Shown: one piece after another, positions 35,753 through 44,736 of the stretch
Layout: each line of letters begins with the position of its first letter
Position numbering within the stretch: position 1 is the stretch's first letter
Source of the DNA: Haloarcula sp. CBA1127
GTDB lineage: Archaea > Halobacteriota > Halobacteria > Halobacteriales > Haloarculaceae
Direction: 5' to 3'
Assembly (NCBI RefSeq): GCF_001485575.1
Contig: NZ_BCNB01000006.1
Location: forward strand, 2,976,001-3,040,000
DNA length: 64,000 nucleotides
The notes under the pieces: model-generated
Databases searched by the model: none
Seen by the model: the letters and a program-made list of their open reading frames with translations, nothing else
Told to the model about the DNA's origin: nothing
Position numbers and translations under genes: made by a program

Positions 35753-36319
35753 TTACTCTGGTAACGGCGGGTCCGAATCCTCGTCGGCGGTGTCGGCCGC
35801 CGACAGCTCGGACTGGGCCGGCGGCCGTGCCGCGCTTGCCCGTTCCAGCGATGCGAACGTCGATTCTTCCTCGCCTTCGATCATGGTAAGCCGGTCCATG
35901 ACAGTGACGGTCTCTCCATCGGTCGTGTGCGGCGTCACGCACTTGAGTTCCGAGCCAGCGTACTCGGCTAATAGTTGGACCGGAAACACAAGTGCCCGGT
36001 ACTGCTCTCCCGATATTTCGGAGTCAACCGACCGGACCTGAAACGCAGGTTCGAGTGAACATCCGTTGCGTTTTGCCCACTCCTGAAAGACGCTCACTCG
36101 GTTGAGTGCGAATAGGCCGAGTTCGGTCCGTGCCTCCGCTGGTGTGGACGGTATCTGCCGACCGATAACCTGAACAGAGACATCTGACAGAGCATCAGTG
36201 TCCGACAGCCCCTGAAGTCGATCGATGACCGCAGCCTGTTGCTGCGTGTGCCCGTCGGGCAGTAGTGAACGAACGTACAGTTCTGCCCGTGTCCCGTCTG
36301 GCTGCGTGCTCCCCTGCAT
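35753..36319 (-). CDS. Uncharacterised haloarchaeal protein (188 aa)
   Basis: The protein has an alpha/beta N-terminal part ([17 protein letters not shown], then strands and helices up to about 140) and a low-complexity acidic end (about 150-188). It contains two Cys (near 96 and 136) that are not arranged as a metal site. It looks like the HTH- or sensor-less DUF proteins found singly in haloarchaea. I do not recognise a function. It follows the thrS gene on the same strand. The A+T-rich spacer 36320-36500 separates it from the stress protein and holds no gene I can support. Confidence 0.6.
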   Translation of the reverse strand: MQGSTQPDGTRAELYVRSLLPDGHTQQQAAVIDRLQGLSDTDALSDVSVQVIGRQIPSTPAEARTELGLFALNRVSVFQEWAKRNGCSLEPAFQVRSVDSEISGEQYRALVFPVQLLAEYAGSELKCVTPHTTDGETVTVMDRLTMIEGEEESTFASLERASAARPPAQSELSAADTADEDSDPPLPE

Positions 36320-36500
36320 CGTATAGAAATTAATGGGTAGCTACTGGCAAAAGTATTCCTGTTGACAAATAATGGTTAGAACAGTTATACACTGAACGAC
36401 GGAAACTGAATCGACGGTTACACCGTCGGTTGGACAGCCACGGGCCGTGTCAGCGTGATAGGGAGTACTATGTGGGCACAGTTCGCATGAGAAGCCGGAT

Positions 36501-36932
36501 ATGTACGATTCGGTGCTCGTGGCCACAGACGGCAGTTCGGGAACGACGGAGACGCTCGCACACGCCACCTCGATCGCGCGCGACAACGACGCGACGCTCC
36601 ATGGACTGTACGTCGTGGACAGGCGGCTCTACGTCGCGGCCGACAAGGCCAATCAAGACGAGGTGCGTCAGTCGCTGGAGGAAGAGGGAGATGTCGCGCT
36701 TGACGACATCGTGGTTGGGGGCGAGGAGGCCGGCGTCGAGGTCGTCACGACCATGGCGGAAGGGATTCCCCACAAGACGATTACCGACTACGCCGAAGAG
36801 GAGGATATCGACCTCATCGTGATGGGGACCCACGGCAGAACCGGACGGGACCGGGTCGCTAATCTCGGGAGCGTCACCGAGCGCGTCGTGCAGAGCGCAC
36901 CCGTTCCCGTTCTCGTCGTCCACATCGAATAG
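36501..36932 (+). CDS. Universal stress protein (UspA family)
   Basis: The 143-residue protein has the UspA fold: VLVATDGSSG near residue 5, a central strand-helix repeat and the C-terminal ATP-binding pattern MGTHGRTGRDRV...GSVTERVV (about 112-135), which matches GX2GX9G(S/T). It is therefore probably an ATP-binding dimer. It stands alone with its own promoter. Confidence 0.93.
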   Translation: MYDSVLVATDGSSGTTETLAHATSIARDNDATLHGLYVVDRRLYVAADKANQDEVRQSLEEEGDVALDDIVVGGEEAGVEVVTTMAEGIPHKTITDYAEEEDIDLIVMGTHGRTGRDRVANLGSVTERVVQSAPVPVLVVHIE

Positions 36933-37043
36933 CCCGGTGTTCACTGACGGGTGCAGTGAGGACGGACGCGACAGCGGCTATACGACCGGTAGCACCCCCT
37001 TCTGACCGGTATCTTTTCGAGCCGCCGACACGATGGTGGCAGT

Positions 37044-37556
37044 ATGGACAGCCGAGAGTACGCCTTCGAAGGAGCCACGCCAGATATTCACGGATACGCC
37101 CACGTCAGCCGCGAGGCGACACTAGTGGGTGATGTCACCGTCGGCCCGAACGCGAACGTCTGGCCCGGTGTCGTGTTGCGCGGCGACGTGGCCCCCGTCG
37201 AGGTGGGCCGCGAATCGGCGATCGGTGACGGCGCCATCGTCCATGCCTCGACCGTCGGCGAGAAGGTGATGGTCGGCCACGGAGCCGTCCTCAACGACGC
37301 TCATGTGCGCGACGGTGCGCTCGTCGGGTTCAATTCGACGGTCAGCGATGCCACCATCGGCGAGGGCTCTATCGTCGCGATGGGAACGGTTGTTCCACCG
37401 GGCTACGAGGTGCCCGCGGAATCCTTCGTCCGTGGGAGCCCGGCCACAGTGACGCCGCTATCCGAGACCACGATTGACCCCAACGAGGTGTTCGAGGCGT
37501 TCAGCTCCGGCGACTACGCCAACCTCGCGGCCCGCCACGAAGACCTCTTCGAGTAA
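37044..37556 (+). CDS. Gamma-carbonic anhydrase family protein
   Basis: The 170-residue protein is a left-handed beta-helix with hexapeptide repeats (for example VTVGPNANVWPG, AIGDGAIVHAS and VMVGHGAVLNDAHV). Zinc-type His residues are visible near 72, 89 and 94, matching the gamma-class carbonic anhydrase or PaaY-like group that hydrates CO2. Length is normal for the short single-domain class. A C-terminal alpha helix follows (about 150-170). Confidence 0.88.
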   Translation: MDSREYAFEGATPDIHGYAHVSREATLVGDVTVGPNANVWPGVVLRGDVAPVEVGRESAIGDGAIVHASTVGEKVMVGHGAVLNDAHVRDGALVGFNSTVSDATIGEGSIVAMGTVVPPGYEVPAESFVRGSPATVTPLSETTIDPNEVFEAFSSGDYANLAARHEDLFE

Positions 37557-37582
37557 CGCCCCGTCGGACAACGACGGGTCAC

Positions 37583-37588
37583 TTATAA
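37583..37588 (+). promoter_or_regulatory. TATA box of the second GCS2-type gene
   Basis: TTATAA lies 26-31 bases before the ATG at 37614, so the transcript should be leaderless. Confidence 0.55.
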
Positions 37589-37613
37589 TGGAAGAACCCA
37601 CACAGTACCGTGC

Positions 37614-39533
37614 ATGGACGATATCGTCGACCTGGTGACCCGGTCGCTCGCTGACGAGACTGCCGCGGCGTTCACTGAGCGGGTCGACGAACAGGCGATG
37701 CAGCTCCGGAACGCCATCGAGGCCGGGGAGTTCGACAACGAGGCGTTCTCCGTCGGTCTGGAAATCGAGCTATACGCGATCAACGCCGAGCCGGACCCGC
37801 CCGAACCGGACGATGGGGAAGACAGCGAGGAAGCCACCGAGGAGGAACTGAACGACGACCTGAGCGGATCGGGAAGCGCGGCCTGGAGCGGGTCACTCGA
37901 CGCGCCGGCGGAACCGGAAGGCGGCGGTGGCGCATCACTGGAGCCAGACGATAGTAATCCACTGGAACCCGACGGCGATGCGTCTCCGGACCAGAATGCT
38001 GGCGAAACCGCCGACGAGCCCGAGGATTCTTTCGGTCCCGGAGAGGGGCCGTCACTCGACATCGACCCGGACAGCCCGCTGGCAGAGGACGAACCGGAGA
38101 CGCCAGAGGAAGAAGAGGCCGAACCGGCCGTCGAGTCGTCAGTCGAGGAAGAAAGTGACGAGCCGTACATGGACCCCGAGGACTGGAAGGGGCGGCTGAC
38201 CCGCCTGCCAGATGTGGTGTTCGAGGGGGAGGCCAACAAGGAACTGGGCCTGCACAACGCCGAAGTCAACACCGAGCCGAACAGCTTCGACCAGACCGGG
38301 ATGGAGGTCCAGACAACGGCGGTGGAGATGCAGACGAAACAGGCCCGCCAGCAGGCGAGCAAGCACAACTGCGAACTCGTCCTCGACGCGATGTGGACCA
38401 TCCCACCCGAGGAAGGCAGCGAGCAGTACCTCTCGGCACACGAGACGAACGACGGCGTTGTCCTCGCGGACAATATGCGGCAGGCTCCCAGATATGTGGC
38501 GCTAGACAACGAAGCGCTGGACCACGCCGGCGGCAGCATCGACTTCGACGTGCCGGGGTACAGCGGGTCGTTCCCGACGATTCTGTTCGAGTCGCTGGCC
38601 ACCTCGATCCAGCCTCACCTCCAGATTCCGGACGCCGCGGCGTTCCCCGAGTACTACAACGCCGCGATCCGGACGCTCGGGCCGCTGCTTGCGCTGTCGG
38701 TGAACTCGCCGTTCCTCCCTGCCGATATGTACGGTGACACCGACGGCGAGTGGCTCTGTGCGAACACCCACCACGAACTCCGAATCGCGGCCTTTGAGCA
38801 GTCGGTCAACACCAGTGATAACCCAAAGGTCCGGGTCCCGCGGGACCTCGACGACACGACGGACGTCGTCGGCCGCGTCGTCAATGACGACCTGTTCGCA
38901 CCGTTCCTCCGAGAGTTCCTGCACGACGACGACCGGACCGGGTTCGAAGACGAGTTCTGGGAGTTCGACCACAAGCGCGGGACCTACTGGCGCTGGCTCC
39001 GCTGTGTCGTCGGCGGCGCGCCCGTCGACGGGGCAAGCACCGAAAAGTCGCTCCGCATCGAGTACCGCCCGCTCCCGACCCAGCCACACGCAAAGGACAT
39101 GATCGGGCTGCAGGCGCTGACGGTCGGCCTCATCCGCGGGCTAGTCGTCGCCGACCACCCCGCCGCGGAACTACCGTGGCAGGAGGCCAAGCGGAGCTTC
39201 TACAGCGCCGCACAGGACGGCTCTGACGCGGACCTCTCGTGGGTGACGGCCGAGGGCGAGCGGACGGTTGATCACGACGACATCTACGACGAGGTTTTCC
39301 AGTACGCCCGTCTGGGGCTAGCCGAGCAGGGCGTGCCCGAGGCTCGCATCGACGAGTATCTCGACCCGATTGAAGCCCGCTACGAAGCCGGTATGACCCC
39401 GAGCGACTGGAAGATCGCTCGCGTCCGCGAGTACCTCGACGACGGCAACAACCTCTCGACAGCCATCCAGTCGATGCAGCGGGACTACATTGAGGCAAGT
39501 CGTGAGCACCATTCCTTCGCTGAATGGATGTAG
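37614..39533 (+). CDS. Second GCS2-type (glutamate-cysteine ligase-like) protein with acidic insert
   Basis: The 639-residue protein has a GCS2-like core: the start FSVGLEIELYAIN (about residues 45-58), LGLHNAEVNTEPNSF near 207, a metal-binding TNxNHHEL-type segment (CANTHHELRIAAFEQS), and IEYRPLPTQPHAKDMIG near 480. Between residues about 58 and 182 there is a very acidic, low-complexity stretch rich in Glu, Asp, Pro and Gly, which splits the first strand from the rest. Such long inserts are common in haloarchaeal surface-exposed loops. Its size (639) exceeds that of the paralogue at 21627-22739 (370). It may be a different ATP-dependent carboxylate-amine ligase. Confidence 0.8.
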   Translation: MDDIVDLVTRSLADETAAAFTERVDEQAMQLRNAIEAGEFDNEAFSVGLEIELYAINAEPDPPEPDDGEDSEEATEEELNDDLSGSGSAAWSGSLDAPAEPEGGGGASLEPDDSNPLEPDGDASPDQNAGETADEPEDSFGPGEGPSLDIDPDSPLAEDEPETPEEEEAEPAVESSVEEESDEPYMDPEDWKGRLTRLPDVVFEGEANKELGLHNAEVNTEPNSFDQTGMEVQTTAVEMQTKQARQQASKHNCELVLDAMWTIPPEEGSEQYLSAHETNDGVVLADNMRQAPRYVALDNEALDHAGGSIDFDVPGYSGSFPTILFESLATSIQPHLQIPDAAAFPEYYNAAIRTLGPLLALSVNSPFLPADMYGDTDGEWLCANTHHELRIAAFEQSVNTSDNPKVRVPRDLDDTTDVVGRVVNDDLFAPFLREFLHDDDRTGFEDEFWEFDHKRGTYWRWLRCVVGGAPVDGASTEKSLRIEYRPLPTQPHAKDMIGLQALTVGLIRGLVVADHPAAELPWQEAKRSFYSAAQDGSDADLSWVTAEGERTVDHDDIYDEVFQYARLGLAEQGVPEARIDEYLDPIEARYEAGMTPSDWKIARVREYLDDGNNLSTAIQSMQRDYIEASREHHSFAEWM

Positions 39534-39534
39534 G

Positions 39535-40845
39535 CTACCGGTTTTCGGTCTCGCTTTGCCTCTTAAGTACAGTATAGACGGACACGAGTCCAGTCGATAT
39601 AATCCCAGTCAGGAGACCCAGTCCCGGTCCTGAGCCATCAGTTGTTTCGGTCAATGGCGGTTCGGTGGTGGTGGTGTCGTTTTGAGGGAAAGTGGCTGAC
39701 TCAGTTTGTATTGAGGTACGTTCCTGTGTCTTAGTTTCTGCTCCCACCAGTGGGCGTGGAATGGCTACTACTCCTGGAGAGCTAACATCCGGAGAGATGA
39801 AATGCCCTATTACCCTAATTTGGTTTGAAACCGTGTGGACCGCCTCTGGACTGAACTGTTCATTCCATGGTGAGTAGGTCCGCATAGTCTGTAGCCGGCC
39901 AGACCTATCTACCTTGCCGACAGCAAGTGTAGATGCAATCTGTCCGGATACCACAATGTAACCACCTTCCGGATCATCGCTAAATAGATCGAATGAGCGG
40001 TCATATTCACCAGGAACGGACTCCTTTATACTCGAGATTGTTTGCCCATCACTATCCAAGGTTAGTAGCTTATACGCTGTCTTTGACTCCCTATCAGAAC
40101 TTAAGAGGACAATTTTTCCCTGGCCGGTACTAGAGACTGAGAGGAAATTAGCGTATTCTTGATCATCATAGAATCGCTCCCAAAGAATATCCCCTGTGGA
40201 AGATATTCTAGCTACCCAACTGTGCCCCTCAGAAGTGGAAGTGGTACCGGCGATTATACAACCATCTTCATATGGGTGTATTGACTCTGCAAAGAAGTCG
40301 GGGGAAAATGCATCAACCACCCAATTTATTTCTTCACTTTGACGATCAATGCCAGCTATTTTCGTTCTGGAAGTTGCCGTTCCATGGTCAAGTCCAACCA
40401 GAATAATCTGTTCGTTGGCCAAATTGGCACAGACCCACTTCATATACGGTCCCGGGCTGGCCTGCGTCTGCCAATTGATTTCCGCAGCACTGGTTATCGA
40501 AGTGACGACAGGGTTATTTTTTGAATTTTCTCCGACAATAAGTACCTCTTCATCAAAGGCTGCCAGTGAGTGAAAATCAGCAGGGAATGCACTGCCTTCT
40601 AGTGAGATTTGTTCTTGCAGTCCGTCTTCATCGAAGACAAGAAGCCCCTCGTTTTTACCATCTTCAATATCAGATGTACGCAAAATAAATGTTTTATCGC
40701 CAACAAAAGCTGTGTCTACGTATTCCACGTTTTGACGGTCTTTCCAAGATAGCTCTACCCTGCGAGCAGAGCCTGTTGTAGCCGTCAGCAGACCGCCCGA
40801 GGCAGCGGCCGTTCTGAGAAGTTTCCTTCGAGTGATGGAGGGCAT
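39535..40845 (-). CDS. Tat-exported beta-propeller with C-terminal membrane anchor (PGF-CTERM-like), A+T-richer
   Basis: The 436-residue protein begins with a twin-arginine signal (TRRKLLRTAAASGG, residues 5-18). The middle shows repeats of about 45-50 residues with Gly-Ile/Val-strand patterns typical of WD/BNR-like propellers. The C-terminus holds a Thr/Pro-rich stretch, the element GSGPGLGLLTG, a hydrophobic helix and a short KRQ-basic tail, the arrangement of archaeosortase (ArtA) substrates of the PGF-CTERM type. Codon use (many ATA, TTA, ATT, AGA-type codons) and base composition are visibly richer in A+T than in neighbouring genes, which suggests recent acquisition. It probably sits on the cell surface. 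Function unknown. Confidence 0.75.
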   Translation of the reverse strand: MPSITRRKLLRTAAASGGLLTATTGSARRVELSWKDRQNVEYVDTAFVGDKTFILRTSDIEDGKNEGLLVFDEDGLQEQISLEGSAFPADFHSLAAFDEEVLIVGENSKNNPVVTSITSAAEINWQTQASPGPYMKWVCANLANEQIILVGLDHGTATSRTKIAGIDRQSEEINWVVDAFSPDFFAESIHPYEDGCIIAGTTSTSEGHSWVARISSTGDILWERFYDDQEYANFLSVSSTGQGKIVLLSSDRESKTAYKLLTLDSDGQTISSIKESVPGEYDRSFDLFSDDPEGGYIVVSGQIASTLAVGKVDRSGRLQTMRTYSPWNEQFSPEAVHTVSNQIRVIGHFISPDVSSPGVVAIPRPLVGAETKTQERTSIQTESATFPQNDTTTTEPPLTETTDGSGPGLGLLTGIISTGLVSVYTVLKRQSETENR

Positions 40846-41178
40846 AATACATAGTTCTTCTCAAGTTATAAACTCTTGGTGAATCTGACAACAAAATCGA
40901 ATCTGTAGCATCGTCGCCGGATCAAGACTTGCGGCAGACCCGTGTCGGAGTATCTCTATATTCTACCAGCGGGAGTATGATGTGGCCACTCTTCTCGGTG
41001 GGTGAGAGCTGTAGTCAATCTGTGTCGAACCCCAGGCAATTTCACTTGAGTTCCTCAGTCTTGGGATTGGTCGCTTCAAAATACTCCATTAGGAAGCGGA
41101 CAAAGAAGACTGATCGGAGCCGAGACCGCCCTGCCGGATGGCGGGTATTTATTCGGCTGACGCCGTTATATTCGGGTG
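40846..41178. other. Intergenic stretch, A+T-rich, with possible gene remnant
   Basis: This 333-base gap holds the promoter of the propeller gene near its left end. On the minus strand between about 41035 and 41120 an open frame ends in a run resembling a protein C-terminus (FLMEYFEATNPKTEELK before a stop), with no start codon in the same frame. It could be the remains of a displaced gene, but I cannot identify it. Confidence 0.3.
40865..40873 (-). promoter_or_regulatory. TATA box of the A+T-rich propeller gene
   Basis: GTTTATAAC on the minus strand is centred about 24-26 bases before the start codon at 40845. Confidence 0.5.
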
Positions 41179-41652
41179 ATGGTATCCACAGGCGACACAG
41201 CGCCGGACATCTCGGCGACAATCGCGAACGGTGAGGTAGAGGACTTCGAACTGAGCGACCACCTTGGTGATGGGCCGGTCGTGCTGGCCTTCTTCCCGGG
41301 CGCGTTCACACCGCCGTGCTCCAACGAGATGGTGGCCCTGCAGGAGCACCTCGGTGACTTCCACGACGCCGGCGCGACGGTCCTCGGCCTCAGCGCCGAC
41401 TCGGCGTTCTCGCTGAACTCCTTCCGTGATGAGCACGGGCTGGAGTTCGACCTGCTCAGTGACATGGGCCGGTCGGCGATTCAGGACTACGACCTCGAAA
41501 TTGATATCGAAGACCTCGGGCTGCTCGGCGTTGCAAACCGCGCCGTGTTCGTCGTCGACGACGACGGCGAGGTCGCCTACAGCTGGGTCGCCGACGATCC
41601 GACCAACGAGCCGGACTACGAAGAGCTGCTGGACGCTGTCAAGTCGGCGTAA
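41179..41652 (+). CDS. Peroxiredoxin (AhpC/TSA family), 1-Cys type
   Basis: The 157-residue protein has the thioredoxin-like peroxiredoxin fold, with the peroxidatic Cys47 in the motif FPGAFTPPCSNEM. No other Cys occurs in the protein, so it should act as a 1-Cys enzyme that needs an outside thiol (for example gamma-glutamylcysteine) for recycling. It reduces hydrogen peroxide or organic hydroperoxides. I chose ATG 41179; the GTG at 41176 adds a residue. A TATATTTATT-type element (41143-41152) lies about 30 bases upstream. It converges on dgcA. Confidence 0.92.
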   Translation: MVSTGDTAPDISATIANGEVEDFELSDHLGDGPVVLAFFPGAFTPPCSNEMVALQEHLGDFHDAGATVLGLSADSAFSLNSFRDEHGLEFDLLSDMGRSAIQDYDLEIDIEDLGLLGVANRAVFVVDDDGEVAYSWVADDPTNEPDYEELLDAVKSA

Positions 41653-41695
41653 GTAGTCACCGGGCGAACCTGATTTTTATTCTACGACCTCGGAG

Positions 41696-42733
41696 CTACG
41701 CGTCTCGTGTCCGCCGGACCCCGGTGCCGGCCGACACTGCGGTGAGGTCGAACACGTCGCCCTCTAACGGCACGCCGGCGTACGGGTCTGTTGCCAGCAA
41801 GAGCGCCCCGTCGAGGTCAACGTAGTCGACAAGCGGTGCGAGGTGGACCGCTGCGGCGATACTGGCGTTGGACTCGACCATACACCCGAGCATCAAGTCG
41901 AGGCCATGGGCGTCGGCGGCGTTGAGCAGTCGGGTTGCGGGCCGGAGGCCGCCGCATTTGACCAGTTTGGCGTTGACAATATCACAGGCGTCAGCGACCC
42001 GCGGTACGTCCGACGCAGTCACGCAGGACTCGTCGGCGGCGACGGGGATTTCGGTCGCGTCGGTCACGCGGCGCAAGCCGTCGATATCGTCAGCCTCAAC
42101 CGGCTGTTCCAGCATCGTGACGCCAGCGTCGGCAAGCCAGTCCGCATTGTCGATAGCTTCCTGTGCAGTCCAAGCGGCGTTGGCGTCGACCCGTATCTCG
42201 GCGTCGGAAACAGCGTCCCGGACCGCGTCCAGTCGCGCCCGGTCGTCGTCGGTCCCGAGTTTGACTTTCAGGTGGCCGAAGCCGGTGTTGGCCGCCTCCC
42301 TTGCTTTCTCGGCCATCCGCTCGGGTGAGTCAATGCCGACCGTGTAGGTGGTCGGCGGGACCGCGTCGGAGTCGAGCCCCCACTGGTGGTACAGCGGCAG
42401 GTCCAGTTGCCGAGCGGCGAGGTCGTGGATGGCAATAGAGAGTGCCATCCGGGCGGCTGGCTGGTCCGGCGCTTGCTCGGCGAGGTCCCGCTCGATGCGT
42501 TGCTGGGCGTGTGGGTCGCCGATGCGGTCGACGGTCTCACAGAGCGACGGCAGCGTTTGAGCCACTGACTGAGCGCTCTCGTCGTAGTATGCCGACGGCG
42601 TGACGGCTCCAATGCCGGTGGTTCCCTCGTGGGAGAGTTCAACCGTGACGGTCTCGCTGGTCTCGCTGGTCTCCCGCGAAATGCCGAATGGGTTCGACAG
42701 CGGCAGGTCGTAGCGGTCGACGCGCCAGTTCAT
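41696..42733 (-). CDS. dgcA: Enolase-superfamily enzyme of the D-glutamate pathway (dipeptide-epimerase-like)
   Basis: The 345-residue protein is a muconate-lactonising/mandelate-racemase-type enolase-superfamily member. It has the KxK pair (K156 and K158), metal ligands D183, E209 and D234, and the KxxKCGG segment with K256. Such proteins are usually annotated L-Ala-D/L-Glu epimerase. In haloarchaea and marine bacteria the pair with a DUF1611 protein was assigned to D-glutamate use, where DgcA dehydrates an N-acetyl-D-glutamate intermediate. The start overlaps the stop of the DUF1611 gene by four bases (ATGA). An epimerase role acting on cell-wall peptides is the alternative. Confidence 0.85.
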   Translation of the reverse strand: MNWRVDRYDLPLSNPFGISRETSETSETVTVELSHEGTTGIGAVTPSAYYDESAQSVAQTLPSLCETVDRIGDPHAQQRIERDLAEQAPDQPAARMALSIAIHDLAARQLDLPLYHQWGLDSDAVPPTTYTVGIDSPERMAEKAREAANTGFGHLKVKLGTDDDRARLDAVRDAVSDAEIRVDANAAWTAQEAIDNADWLADAGVTMLEQPVEADDIDGLRRVTDATEIPVAADESCVTASDVPRVADACDIVNAKLVKCGGLRPATRLLNAADAHGLDLMLGCMVESNASIAAAVHLAPLVDYVDLDGALLLATDPYAGVPLEGDVFDLTAVSAGTGVRRTRDA

Positions 42734-43740
42734 AGGATGGCGTCCAGTACCTCGTCGGGAACGCCGTGGCGGACCGGGTCAGTCGCCGGTGCGTCCAGAG
42801 CGTCGCTGTACTCTGCAACAGCATCCGCGGCCGCATCGTCGTCGAGGTGGCGGGTGTTCAACATTCCCGCGACGACGGAGGCATCAGAGATTGGCGCGGC
42901 CAGACGCTCGTAGATGTCGACGTACTCGGGGAGCGGTGGAATGTCGAACGACTCGTAGCCGTGGATGACTTCGCGGCCAGCCTCGTGACACATGACGAGC
43001 GCATCCGGGACCGACCCGTGGAGGATACTCGTCGTCACACCCGAATAGGCCGGATGTGCCAGCGCACCCTGTCCTTCGACGACAAGGAGGTCCGCCGCCT
43101 GCGCTTCTTCAACCAGCCGCTCGACCGCGCCGGCGGCGTAATCAGCGATGACGCGGTCGACGACGATGCCCCAGCCGGTGATGGCGATGCCAGTCTGGCC
43201 GGTCGGGACGACGGCAGCGTCGAGGCCGCGTTCCCGCGCCGCGTCGCGAATCTCGAACGAGGCAGTCATCTTCCCTGTCGAGCAGTCGGTGCCGACGGTC
43301 GTCACGACCGTCGCGTCCACGTCGCCGGCGGTCCCTGCTGCCACGGTCAGGTCTTCGGGTGGCTTGCGGAGGTCGTGCAGTTCGGCGTTGTGTTCCGCGG
43401 CGAGACGGGCGAACTCTTCGTCGTCAGCCAGGAAATCGTGCAGTCCAGAATACACGTCACAACCGCGTTCGAGCGCTGTGCGAACGTCGTCTCGCCAGGA
43501 CTCGTCGAACTCGCCGCCGATTGGCGAGATACCAATTACGAGCGCGTCAACGTCGGGTGCGTCGGCCATCGATGCGACGACTGGTGCGTCCTGTACATCC
43601 GGCAGCGAGTCGTGGACGCGCTGGCCGGCCCGCTCGCGGTCGACAAGCGCGCGTACCGTTCGGTCACCGTACCGCAACAGCCCGACGGCCGTCTTGGCTC
43701 GGTCGGGGAAGGCGTCGTGTGTTAAGATAGCTACGGCCAT
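42730..43740 (-). CDS. dgcN: DUF1611 protein, D-glutamate N-acetyltransferase type
   Basis: The 336-residue protein matches DUF1611: an N-terminal Rossmann-like part and a C-terminal P-loop-containing domain with GTDCSTGKMT near residue 149, VPTGQTGIAI near 187 and a later VVEGQGALAHP. The family includes DgcN, reported to N-acetylate D-glutamate before dehydration by DgcA. The neighbour order and four-base overlap with the enolase-superfamily gene match the described pair. Function is inferred from that context, not shown here. The promoter is between 43741 and 43771. Confidence 0.85.
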   Translation of the reverse strand: MAVAILTHDAFPDRAKTAVGLLRYGDRTVRALVDRERAGQRVHDSLPDVQDAPVVASMADAPDVDALVIGISPIGGEFDESWRDDVRTALERGCDVYSGLHDFLADDEEFARLAAEHNAELHDLRKPPEDLTVAAGTAGDVDATVVTTVGTDCSTGKMTASFEIRDAARERGLDAAVVPTGQTGIAITGWGIVVDRVIADYAAGAVERLVEEAQAADLLVVEGQGALAHPAYSGVTTSILHGSVPDALVMCHEAGREVIHGYESFDIPPLPEYVDIYERLAAPISDASVVAGMLNTRHLDDDAAADAVAEYSDALDAPATDPVRHGVPDEVLDAIL

Positions 43741-43771
43741 GGCCGGACAGAATCACCGCCCCGCGAAAAAG

Positions 43772-44665
43772 CTACGGAACGCGCAGCCGGACTGACCACA
43801 GCGACCGAACGGCATCGTCAAGCGCTGCGTCGGGCTCCCCGGTCGCGTCGACCGGTTTCATCGCCGTCGCGAGGTCCTCAAACTCGTGGATGACCGAGCC
43901 CTCGCCGACGACGTACAGCCGGTCGGGGGACACTTCGTCGATAGCGGCCCGACAGCGGTCGAGGTGGGAGTCGATCTGCTGGTCCCGGAGCCGCTCGAAC
44001 CGGCTCTGTGAGAAGCCGCCCTTGGAGTGCTGGCTCTTTAGCTCCGAGTCGAACCCGTGGAACGCAGTTTGCTCCCGGCAGTTGTACTCGCCCATGGCGA
44101 ACAGGTCCGAGCGAACCAGCGCGACGACGTGCTCGCCGGTCGGTTCAAACCACGACCGCTCCAGTTGGACGGTATCGGCCCACCCGGTGAACGGCGACGG
44201 CGGCGCGGGGACGGACAGACACGCCGACAGGAGGCCGGCGTCGTCGGTGACTGCGAGACACGGCGCAGCGCTGGCGACCAGCGACGCGCGGTCACCGAAG
44301 GCGTCCCGGACTGGACCCGGCAGGGAGCGCTCCGCATCGACGTAGGTGGTAAAGACCCCCTCTGGTTCTGTCTCGACGGATTCCAGCCGGTCGAGAACCT
44401 CACTCAGTCGCGCCCGACTAAGCGTCTCCTCGGCTCGGAACGTCGATTCTCCCTCCTCGTCTTGCAGGCGTTCGACTCGGTCCTGAAGTTCGGCGACGCG
44501 GTCCTCCAGCCGATTGAGCTCGGCCTCAGCCTGCTGGCGTTCAGTCGCTGCGTCGGCGCGGCGCTCCTTCTCGGCGTCGAGCTGTCGTTCGAGGTGGTGA
44601 TTTGCCTCCTCAAGTTCGGCTACTCGCTCTTTCAGCGACGCCCGTCCCAGCAACCGGTCAAGCAT
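43772..44665 (-). CDS. Vms1/ANKZF1-like (eRF1-related) peptidyl-tRNA hydrolase
   Basis: The N-terminal 80 or so residues are a coiled coil (LKERVAELEEANHHLERQL...). The remaining part has a VLRF1-type domain: a Vms1 signature near residue 205 (SQHSKGGFSQSRFERLRDQ) with the GGxSQ turn and a nearby Gln, followed by DRLYVVGEGS. Vms1-type enzymes release nascent chains from stalled 60S/50S ribosome complexes. I chose ATG 44665 over the longer frame from 44722 because it places the coiled coil at the start. Haloarchaea appear to use such a protein as an alternative to other ribosome-rescue factors; that role is inferred. Confidence 0.82.
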   Translation of the reverse strand: MLDRLLGRASLKERVAELEEANHHLERQLDAEKERRADAATERQQAEAELNRLEDRVAELQDRVERLQDEEGESTFRAEETLSRARLSEVLDRLESVETEPEGVFTTYVDAERSLPGPVRDAFGDRASLVASAAPCLAVTDDAGLLSACLSVPAPPSPFTGWADTVQLERSWFEPTGEHVVALVRSDLFAMGEYNCREQTAFHGFDSELKSQHSKGGFSQSRFERLRDQQIDSHLDRCRAAIDEVSPDRLYVVGEGSVIHEFEDLATAMKPVDATGEPDAALDDAVRSLWSVRLRVP

Positions 44666-44736
44666 CGACTGGATGGCAGACGGGGACGGGCTTAAAAGTG
44701 ACTTCCCGAACCGCCGCTGCATCGGAACGCTCCCGC

